NCBI GenBank assembly: GCA_002492335.1 | Contig: DKYD01000049.1 | Coordinates: forward strand, 1-30,456 | Origin: Lachnospiraceae bacterium UBA7109 | GTDB taxonomy: Bacteria > Bacillota > Clostridia > Lachnospirales > Lachnospiraceae | Direction of reading: 5' to 3' | DNA: 30,456 bases | The notes under the pieces: generated by a model | What the model was told of the DNA's origin: nothing | What the model saw: the letters and a program-made list of their open reading frames with translations, nothing else | Databases searched by the model: none | Position numbers and translations under genes: made by a program | Shown here: positions 23,970 to 30,456 of the stretch, piece after piece | Layout: every line of letters begins with the position of its first letter | Numbering within the stretch: position 1 is the first letter of the stretch

Positions 23970-25805
23970 CTATTCATATTTCTCTATAAAACGCTGAATA
24001 ATTGCCGCGCATTCCGCACGGATCGCATATCCCTTCGGATCAAGTATTCTGCTGTCTTTTCCGGTAATAATTCCATTTCCAACTGCCCAGCTCATTGCCT
24101 CCCTGGCAAAAGGGGTTATGGATGCCGCATCCCAGAATCTGCTGATATCATCCTGATTATCCAGACTGTAACCTTTATATTGTGCGTACCGGTACATCAT
24201 AACCGCCATCTGTTCACGGGTAATATTGTCTGAAGGTCCGAACTTTCCTGTATCCGTATAGCCGGTAACCACTTCAATCTGATTCGCCCACAGAACCGCA
24301 TCCGTATACCATTCTCCTTCTTTTACATCCGGAAATTTATCCTGATACTCTATCTTTGGTTCACCATTCATCCTATACAACATTTTTGCAAACTGCGCGC
24401 GCGCAAGAGTACGATTTGTTCCAAATTCCTCTCCATTCAGTCCCTGCATGACATTTCTACTGTACACATAACCTATATTTTTATAATACCATCCCTTTGG
24501 GGAAATATCTTTAAAAGGAAGATTTGCCGCCATAACCGCCTTTTCACAATCAATGATTTTCATTTCTGACTTTTGCGCAGTATCTGTCAATATCCTTTTT
24601 ACCTCTGCAGGCTTTATATCCGGATTCAGCGCATACATCATTCCCACTGTTCCCGTCACAACCGGCGTCGCCATGGAAGTACCTGTCATCGTCATATAAA
24701 TTCCTCCCGGAAATGTACTATACAGATTATTTCCCGGAGCCGATACGTCTTTTCTGCTTCCATAATTTGAATACGAGGCGCGATTCCCTGAATCATCTAC
24801 AGCCATAACGCTCACTGTAGAATAGTAGTCGCCCGGGACATCCGTTATAACTCCATTGTCATATCTTCCATCGTTCCCTGCAGCGCACACCATTGTAATT
24901 CCCTGTGACGCCAGCCAGTCACATCTTGCCTGCATAATTCTGTCATCCAGATCACTTGCAAGCGAAGCCTTCTCAACTCCAAGACTTAAATTAATCACTC
25001 TGGCTCCCTGGGACGCTGCATATTCCATACCATAAAGCAGGTATGACAGTTTTGTCGTTTTATCTGCTGAAAAAACATCCACTGCCATTAGTTCTATTGC
25101 TGAATTATCACCGCATGTTCCAACTCCGGCTATTCCTTCCATATTATTTGCCTGCGCCGCTATAATTCCACAAACATGGGTTCCATGCCCGGTTCTGGAT
25201 TCGGAATATACTCCGTTCATATATCCATCTCCTTTCAACGGACCCATGGTTCCGTCATCATCCAGTATTTCCCTGCTGATTCCCGCATTAATAACATTTT
25301 TTAAATCCGGATGGTTCAGATCTGCACCTGTGTCCAATACGGCAACCCGTATTTTCTCGCGCGGAAAATAACTGCAATAGGTCCATGCCTCTTCTGCCAG
25401 CACCTGCTCCATATATGACTGCCTATACGCATAGGGATCATTCGTCGCTGCTGTATCTTCATAAAGCGTCAGAGTATAATTGGGAGTTGCGGCAAGAACG
25501 CCTTCCTGCTCCTCATAATACTCTACAGCCTCTTCCACCGTCATATTCCTCGGTATTTCGACAAGCGCTATCTCCTGACCATTATGCTCTGATAAAACCT
25601 GGATTTCAGATTCTTTCCGTTCTTTCAAAGCCTTTGCCCTCACAAAATCCCGATCATAAAGCACAAGGACTTCACCTGATGCATAAAAGCCTTCTGCTGA
25701 CATACTATCTTCCCGGCTTTTTTCTGCACATACCGATATATTCATTCCCAGCAAAAGGCTCATTATCAAGATGAGTGAAGCCGCGGATTTTATTATTTTT
25801 CTCAT
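23970..25805 (-). CDS. secreted subtilisin-like (S8) serine protease with three SLH repeats
   Basis: A 611-residue exported protease. A signal peptide (1-27, VCA-E) is followed by an I9-like propeptide (about 44-115) ending in LAATPNYTL. The catalytic domain (about 135-428) has Asp158 in VAVLDTGADLNHPDL, His207 in TGHGTHVCGIIA, the oxyanion Asn311 in AAGNDG and Ser377 in TGTSMATPVVTG, so all catalytic residues are present. Three SLH repeats (431-480, 491-542, 555-609) anchor it to the wall polysaccharide. Such wall-bound subtilases mature surface proteins or degrade peptides; the substrate here is unknown. It lies between two other SLH genes (gaps 23 and 21 bases) and shares SLH-coding DNA closely with the lysozyme gene upstream. 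Confidence 0.94.
   Translation of the reverse strand: MRKIIKSAASLILIMSLLLGMNISVCAEKSREDSMSAEGFYASGEVLVLYDRDFVRAKALKERKESEIQVLSEHNGQEIALVEIPRNMTVEEAVEYYEEQEGVLAATPNYTLTLYEDTAATNDPYAYRQSYMEQVLAEEAWTYCSYFPREKIRVAVLDTGADLNHPDLKNVINAGISREILDDDGTMGPLKGDGYMNGVYSESRTGHGTHVCGIIAAQANNMEGIAGVGTCGDNSAIELMAVDVFSADKTTKLSYLLYGMEYAASQGARVINLSLGVEKASLASDLDDRIMQARCDWLASQGITMVCAAGNDGRYDNGVITDVPGDYYSTVSVMAVDDSGNRASYSNYGSRKDVSAPGNNLYSTFPGGIYMTMTGTSMATPVVTGTVGMMYALNPDIKPAEVKRILTDTAQKSEMKIIDCEKAVMAANLPFKDISPKGWYYKNIGYVYSRNVMQGLNGEEFGTNRTLARAQFAKMLYRMNGEPKIEYQDKFPDVKEGEWYTDAVLWANQIEVVTGYTDTGKFGPSDNITREQMAVMMYRYAQYKGYSLDNQDDISRFWDAASITPFAREAMSWAVGNGIITGKDSRILDPKGYAIRAECAAIIQRFIEKYE
24187..24224. repeat. 38-base SLH-coding repeat, copy in protease gene
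   Basis: This 38-base stretch, coding for the end of the second SLH repeat (around REQMAVMMYRYA), is identical to 26052-26089 in the GH25 gene. It suggests recent duplication or gene conversion between the two genes. Confidence 0.85.
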
Positions 25806-25828
25806 AATACTGCCTCACTTACTTCTTT

Positions 25829-27700
25829 TTACATTCCATATTTTTCAATAAATCGCATAACAATTGCAGCACATTCAGCACGTGTTGCATTTCCAAGCGG
25901 ATCCAGAACGGTTCCCTCTTCTTTTCCTGTTATGATTTCCATTCCTACCGCCCACTGCATTGCATCTTTTGCAAATTCATCTACAGATTCTGCATCCACA
26001 AATTGTGTAAAATCTGCTTCTTTACTTACATCATACCGCTTATACAACGCATACCGGTACATCATAACCGCCATCTGTTCACGGGTAATTTTATCAGATG
26101 GTCCAAAAAGATCCGTATCTGTATATCCCGTTACAATTTTCGCTTCGTTTGCCCATAAAATAGCATCCGTATACCAGATATCTTTTCCTACATCTGAAAA
26201 CTTTTCTGTATACTCAGTTTCCGGTTCCTTCTCCATTCGATAAAGAATCACTGCAAACTGAGCTCTTGCAAGCACTTCGTTCGGGCCAAAACAAATTTCA
26301 TTCAAACCTGTCATAACTCCGGAATAGTACGCAGACAGTACGTTTTCAGCATACCATTCAGAGCGTCTCACATCTCTGTACGGTTCCAGGAATCGTCTGA
26401 GAATAGTCGCGCACTCTGCACGGTTCGTCACACCCTGCGGTGAAAGTGTGTCTTCTGTCACACCCCGGATCAATCTTGTCTTCACTGCCCAACTCATGGA
26501 TTCCTTTGCAAACTCATTGATATTTGATGCATCCTTGTAATCAGACAAATCTGCAGCTGCAGCTGCCGGATACTTCTTATATTTTGCATAAGCCTGTATC
26601 ATTTTTGATATTTCTTCTCTCGTAATACTGTTTTCCGGTCCGAATTTTCCGCTGTCGGTATACCCATTCACAATTCCATTCTGGCTTGCCCACATAACAG
26701 CATCCGCATATTTTTCCCCCTCCGGGACATCCGGGAACTTATTCTGATACTTTACCTCAGGTTTCCCTTCCATACTCCAGAGTGCCCTTACAAACTGCTC
26801 TCTTGTAAGGATCTCTGCCGGGCCAAACACCGTCTCTTTCAGCCCGTCCATAATCTCATGCTGGTATACATAGGAAACCGCTGCAGAATACCACTGGTCT
26901 CTTGCTACATCCTCATAAGGACCAACATATTTTCCGCCATGATCTGCCGGATAACCAATCTGATAGTTCAGATCCACATTCCCTTCAATTCCATCCACAT
27001 GTCCTTTTGAAGTATACTGCCATATCGTATAGTCCCCCAGATAATCACAGGCTGTATTCCACTGTGCTACCCATCTGTACCATTTCGAAAGACTGGGATC
27101 TGACAAATATGTATTCCACCAGTTTTTTCCCGAATATATTCCCACCGGATAACCGGCTTTTTGTATCGTTTTACAGAAAGTATTTGCAATTGCTGTAAGA
27201 TCCGCATCCTTCGTGCTGTTATCCTCCATATCATAAAAAATGGGATAAGAAAGGTTACAGTCCTCAACCATTTTCAGTACCCGTTCTGCTTCCTGCTTCG
27301 CGAGCTCTGTTGTTGTTGCGTGGGAATAAAGATAGACTCCGTAAGGGATTCCAAGACGCTCACACTCTGCTATATTCCGAAACCAGTAGCGGTCTTCTCC
27401 TTCCACTCCATATCCACAACGAATAATGACAAAGTCCACACCATCTGACTTTACCTTCTCCCAGTCGATTTCCTTTTGATGATGACTGACATCAATTCCC
27501 CACTTCGTGCCCTCCGGATGGGTAATCTCACTCACATCTACCGCATCATAAGCATCTAATGTGCTGATAAGTTCCCCATCCTTATATCTCCAGCTGTTCT
27601 CCTTTAATTCTTCTTCCGCGCATACATGTAATGCGCTTCCTAATGAAAACGCCATTACAAGCAGACAGAACATCCACTTTTTTAATTCTGCTTTTTTCAC
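25829..27700 (-). CDS. secreted GH25 lysozyme with six SLH repeats
   Basis: A 623-residue exported muramidase. A signal peptide (1-28, VCA-E) and a short linker precede the GH25 domain (about 65-255). The expected residues are Asp70 in GIDVSHHQ, Asp157 and Glu159 in FYDMEDN, and NVDLNYQ near 241. The family cleaves the MurNAc-GlcNAc bond. Two complete SLH triplets follow: 262-311, 321-372, 386-439, then 442-491, 501-552, 566-620. Six repeats are twice the normal anchoring unit; the second triplet resembles the other proteins here more than the first does. The start is GTG at 27700, with AAGGGGA upstream. It lies 26 bases after rmlB with no clear promoter in between. Confidence 0.94.
   Translation of the reverse strand: MKKAELKKWMFCLLVMAFSLGSALHVCAEEELKENSWRYKDGELISTLDAYDAVDVSEITHPEGTKWGIDVSHHQKEIDWEKVKSDGVDFVIIRCGYGVEGEDRYWFRNIAECERLGIPYGVYLYSHATTTELAKQEAERVLKMVEDCNLSYPIFYDMEDNSTKDADLTAIANTFCKTIQKAGYPVGIYSGKNWWNTYLSDPSLSKWYRWVAQWNTACDYLGDYTIWQYTSKGHVDGIEGNVDLNYQIGYPADHGGKYVGPYEDVARDQWYSAAVSYVYQHEIMDGLKETVFGPAEILTREQFVRALWSMEGKPEVKYQNKFPDVPEGEKYADAVMWASQNGIVNGYTDSGKFGPENSITREEISKMIQAYAKYKKYPAAAAADLSDYKDASNINEFAKESMSWAVKTRLIRGVTEDTLSPQGVTNRAECATILRRFLEPYRDVRRSEWYAENVLSAYYSGVMTGLNEICFGPNEVLARAQFAVILYRMEKEPETEYTEKFSDVGKDIWYTDAILWANEAKIVTGYTDTDLFGPSDKITREQMAVMMYRYALYKRYDVSKEADFTQFVDAESVDEFAKDAMQWAVGMEIITGKEEGTVLDPLGNATRAECAAIVMRFIEKYGM
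26052..26089. repeat. 38-base SLH-coding repeat, copy in GH25 gene
   Basis: Identical over 38 bases to 24187-24224 in the protease gene. It codes the same part of an SLH repeat, here the fifth SLH of the lysozyme. The CAP gene holds a more diverged version near 22760-22800. Confidence 0.85.
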
Positions 27701-27726
27701 TTAGTACTTCCCCTTTTTATTAAAAA

Positions 27727-28806
27727 CTAGTTATTGTACATCTCCTCATAATATTTCTGGTAATCCCCACTGGTCACATTCTTCATCCAGTCTTCATGCT
27801 CAAAAAACCATTTAATCGTAAGACGGATTCCTTCTTTAAACATCGTGTCCGGAACCCAGCCGATTTCTTCTTTGATCTTATCCGGCGCTATTGCATATCT
27901 TCTGTCATGTCCTTTACGATCTTCCACATAAGTGATTAAATCCTCACTGACAAGCTCCTTCCTTGGATCTCCCTCCGGAAGCATTTCCTGAAGCGTTTCA
28001 ATAATAATGTGGATAATCTCAATATTCTGTTTCTCATTATGTCCGCCAATATTATAAGTCTCAAACAGACGTCCTTTCTCCTGTACCATGTCGATTCCCT
28101 TTGCATGGTCTCTGACATAGAGCCAGTCTCTGACATTTTTGCCGTCGCCATATACCGGAAGCTTCTTCCCCTGAAGCGCATTATTAATAATCAACGGAAT
28201 CAATTTCTCCGGGAACTGATATGGCCCGTAATTATTACTGCAATTTGTAATATTTGCCGGGAATTTATAAGTATCCATATAGGACTTTACAAGCATATCG
28301 GAAGACGCCTTACTTGCAGAATACGGACTATGTGGATCATATGGTGTTGTCTCATAGAAATATTCTCCTTCTTCCTCAAGAGAGCCGTATACTTCATCCG
28401 TAGATACATGGAGGAACTTCTTTCCCTCTTTAAATGTTCCATCTTCAAGCTCCCATGCAGCCTTTGCAGCATTCAGCATAACAAGTGTTCCCAGCACATT
28501 TGTCTTTACAAACACTTCTGGATTGCGGATACTTCTGTCAACATGACTCTCTGCCGCAAAATGAACCACTCTGTCAATATCATTTTCCTCAAAGATTTTA
28601 TTTATTGTCTCCGTGTCGCAGATATCTGCCTTAATAAAGGTATAATTCTCTCTGTCCTCAATATCTTTCAGATTTTCAAGATTTCCTGCATAAGTCAGCT
28701 TATCAACATTAATAATTCTGATCTCATCCCCATATTTTTCAAACATATAATGAATATAATTTGACCCGATAAATCCGGCTCCTCCGGTTACTAAATACGT
28801 TCTCAT
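27727..28806 (-). CDS. rfbB: dTDP-glucose 4,6-dehydratase
   Basis: RmlB, the second dTDP-L-rhamnose enzyme, turns dTDP-glucose into dTDP-4-keto-6-deoxyglucose with bound NAD. The 359 residues include the N-terminal GGAGFIGSNYIHY Rossmann motif, VVHFAAESHVDRSI, the active-site HVSTDEVYGSL region, YSASKASSD (YxxxK) and NNYGPYQFPEKLIPL. Length is normal. AGGAGG lies five bases before the ATG at 28806. It starts 13 bases after the rmlD fusion gene, so these two are almost certainly co-transcribed and perhaps translationally coupled. Confidence 0.98.
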   Translation of the reverse strand: MRTYLVTGGAGFIGSNYIHYMFEKYGDEIRIINVDKLTYAGNLENLKDIEDRENYTFIKADICDTETINKIFEENDIDRVVHFAAESHVDRSIRNPEVFVKTNVLGTLVMLNAAKAAWELEDGTFKEGKKFLHVSTDEVYGSLEEEGEYFYETTPYDPHSPYSASKASSDMLVKSYMDTYKFPANITNCSNNYGPYQFPEKLIPLIINNALQGKKLPVYGDGKNVRDWLYVRDHAKGIDMVQEKGRLFETYNIGGHNEKQNIEIIHIIIETLQEMLPEGDPRKELVSEDLITYVEDRKGHDRRYAIAPDKIKEEIGWVPDTMFKEGIRLTIKWFFEHEDWMKNVTSGDYQKYYEEMYNN

Positions 28807-28819
28807 AATGTCCTCCTTA

Positions 28820-30456
28820 TTATTTCTCCATAATTTGTTTTATTTTCGAAGCGTCTCCCCATACTCCCGGTGAATCATACGGTCTGTCTGGAAAGGCGCC
28901 ATATTCCGGTCTGATCTTAAAGCCATGTTCCTCAATAAATTGATTTACCTTCTCTGCAAGGGAAAGCGGTTCCCCGGTACAGCAGTTGATCACCCCACAG
29001 ATTTCCTCCTGTGTAGACGCCTTAGCAATCTGCATGGCAAGCTCATCCACCCCGATAAAATCATATTTGTTTTTTCCGGAATTAAACGGAAATGTTTCTT
29101 TTCCTTCTTCTTCCCAGCCTACAATTTTTGCAAACAGGGAGCTGCTCTTCTTATCATCTCCAAGAATATAATATGCCCTGAGCCAGTGTATTTTAGTCTC
29201 TGTCCCGTTTGCCATTAAGAAAGTCATCTGCCTTAAAGCATTTTTCGCAATCCCGTAAAGTGAAGTCGGGTTCGCCGGTGTATCTTCCGTAATCGGACCT
29301 TCCCAATAACCAATCTCGTGCATCGTACCCATAACAGAAAGCTGCGGGAGTCCTCCGGCAATCATATTTTTTATAAACAAGTAATGATCCGGCAAGTCCG
29401 TTACATGAGTATCCGCATTGTGTACAAATCCATTGCGCCATGCCATGTGAATACATACGTCCGGCTTTTCAAACTGTTCATAAATATCAGCATCACCGCT
29501 AAACAACGGTACTTCCATTCTCTTCGCACGCTCATCTACACCTTCATATGAAAAATCAGACGCCAGAACCTCATGTCCCAGCTCCAAAAGAGTGCTTACA
29601 ACATGTCTCCCTATATAACCGTTTGCACCTGTTACCAAAACTTTCTTTTTTGTTCCCATGGGATCCTCCTTCTTCATTAAACCTCTGTCACGCAAATATT
29701 TTTCAAAAGCAGGACGCCATTCCTGCATTACATATCCAAACTTTTCCCGCAGCATTTTATTATCAAGCACTGAATATGCCGGTCTGTCCGCCGCAGCGCC
29801 ATACTCCTGTGTACTGACCGGAATAACTTCCATATCCAGGCCGCATAATTCAAAAATCGTTTTTGCAAACTCCGCCCAGCTGCAGCTTCCTTCACACGTA
29901 GCATGATAAGTTCCGTATTGTTCGGAATTACATAAAAGATCGATAACCTTCACCACTTCTTCGGCGCTGGTCGGAGTACCGCACTGATCGTCCACAACTT
30001 TCACACGCCTGCCCTTTTCTGCTGCATGAAGCATTGCGTTTACGAAATTTTTACCTTCCCCATAGAGCCATGCCGTACGTACAACATAATATTTCTTTGC
30101 AATATTACGCACAAAATTCTCGCCCGCCAGCTTCGTACGTCCATATACTGACTGCGGAGAAAAAGAATCTTCCTCTGTATATGGCGCTGTCTTTTTTCCA
30201 TCAAACACATAATCTGAGGACAACTGTACCAGCACCGCAGAAACCTCATTCGCAGCAAGGCTTAAATTCTTTGCTCCCAGCGCATTGATCTGATACGCTC
30301 GTTCTTCGTCTTTCTCACAGGCATCTACCTGTGTATGTGCAGCGCAGTTAATAATAATGTCAGGAACAATTTCCCTGACCTTATGCATAACCTCATTTTC
30401 GTCAATAATATTAAGCTCTTCCACGTCCGTGTTAACCAGCTGAACCTCTGGGTTAT
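28820..30456 (-). CDS. rfbD: dTDP-4-dehydrorhamnose reductase fused to a second NAD(P)-dependent epimerase/reductase (5' partial)
   Basis: The frame is open to the window edge, giving 544 visible residues; roughly the first 25-40 residues, with the NADPH glycine motif, lie outside. The first part is RmlD, which reduces dTDP-4-keto-L-rhamnose: CAAHTQVDACEKDEERAYQIN, QLSSDYVFDGKKTAPYTEED, VYGRTKLAGE (YxxxK), VRTAWLYGEGKNFV and DDQCGTPTSAEEV. After RGLMKKEDP the frame runs without stop into a second complete SDR: KKVLVTGANGYIGRHV, SVMGTMHEIGYWEG, SLYGIAKNALRQM (YxxxK) and NCCTGEPLSLAEKV. The second unit is 279 residues from Met at 29659, preceded by a strong ribosome site. It could act on the same dTDP-keto-sugar, for instance as a dTDP-6-deoxy-talose type reductase, but its reaction is unknown. 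A lost stop or an indel in the assembly is possible. Confidence 0.9.
   Translation of the reverse strand, partial: NPEVQLVNTDVEELNIIDENEVMHKVREIVPDIIINCAAHTQVDACEKDEERAYQINALGAKNLSLAANEVSAVLVQLSSDYVFDGKKTAPYTEEDSFSPQSVYGRTKLAGENFVRNIAKKYYVVRTAWLYGEGKNFVNAMLHAAEKGRRVKVVDDQCGTPTSAEEVVKVIDLLCNSEQYGTYHATCEGSCSWAEFAKTIFELCGLDMEVIPVSTQEYGAAADRPAYSVLDNKMLREKFGYVMQEWRPAFEKYLRDRGLMKKEDPMGTKKKVLVTGANGYIGRHVVSTLLELGHEVLASDFSYEGVDERAKRMEVPLFSGDADIYEQFEKPDVCIHMAWRNGFVHNADTHVTDLPDHYLFIKNMIAGGLPQLSVMGTMHEIGYWEGPITEDTPANPTSLYGIAKNALRQMTFLMANGTETKIHWLRAYYILGDDKKSSSLFAKIVGWEEEGKETFPFNSGKNKYDFIGVDELAMQIAKASTQEEICGVINCCTGEPLSLAEKVNQFIEEHGFKIRPEYGAFPDRPYDSPGVWGDASKIKQIMEK
29657..29671 (-). promoter_or_regulatory. 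internal ribosome site and ATG inside the rfbD fusion
   Basis: AAGGAGG (29665-29671), a five-base spacer and an in-frame ATG (29657-29659) begin the second SDR unit. The same site strength and spacing precede the genuine rfbB start. No stop separates it from the rfbD part, so a stand-alone 279-residue SDR may be made besides the fusion. Confidence 0.75.

Noticed and set aside
22542..27700. SLH block as a mobile element
   Set aside because: No transposase, integrase, terminal inverted repeats or target duplication found at its edges; the similar DNA is explained by SLH homology.
28009..28764. Plus-strand open frame of 251 codons
   Set aside because: Lies wholly antisense to rfbB, whose motifs are intact; Cys/Ile-rich translation with no family features.

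Overview
The window looks like chromosomal DNA of a low-to-moderate GC Gram-positive Clostridia, most likely a Lachnospiraceae. The reasons are strong AGGAGG ribosome sites, A/T-rich third positions, an LCP-family wall ligase, S-layer homology (SLH) domain proteins and a rhamnan-type wall polysaccharide locus. The taxon is an inference; no RNA gene or marker protein is present to fix it. I see no rRNA, tRNA, CRISPR array, insertion sequence, integrase or phage gene. No stretch longer than 300 bases lacks a gene; the largest gap is the ~195-base divergent region 3562-3756.

Layout. Almost everything is read on the minus strand, so transcription runs from high to low coordinates. From 30456 down to 4743 there are 19 consecutive co-directional genes with gaps of 11-56 bases, effectively one very long operon with two good internal promoters (about 21448-21476 and 17104-17132). 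In order of transcription: rmlD fused to a second SDR enzyme (5' end outside the window), rmlB, three SLH exoenzymes (GH25 lysozyme, subtilisin-like protease, CAP protein), a membrane acyltransferase, an RgpF-like rhamnan protein, a polysaccharide pyruvyl transferase, a GT2 glycosyltransferase, rmlA, rmlC, an ABC exporter (permease, ATPase), a second RgpF-like protein, an SLH transglutaminase-like protein, an MBOAT acyltransferase, a DHHW/AlgJ-like partner, an unknown lipoprotein and an SLH glucosaminidase. One plus-strand GT2 (3757-4737) with its own promoter ends 5 bases from the SLH glucosaminidase. Divergent from it is a second minus-strand group: polyprenyl-phosphate sugar transferase, LCP ligase and a rhamnosyltransferase-like GT2 (3561-24).

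How it fits together. RmlA-D make dTDP-L-rhamnose; the PHPT enzyme starts a lipid-linked glycan; GT2 and RgpF-like enzymes extend it; the ABC transporter exports it; the LCP protein probably attaches it to peptidoglycan; the MBOAT/DHHW pair and the acyltransferase-3 protein probably acylate it; and the pyruvyl transferase could add ketal-pyruvate. Pyruvylated secondary wall polysaccharide is the known ligand of SLH domains in Bacillus and relatives. Here five SLH proteins, all enzymes or enzyme-like, lie within the same operon. The main reading is therefore a locus that makes both a decorated wall polysaccharide and the exoenzymes that dock on it. No large structural S-layer protein is present in the window.
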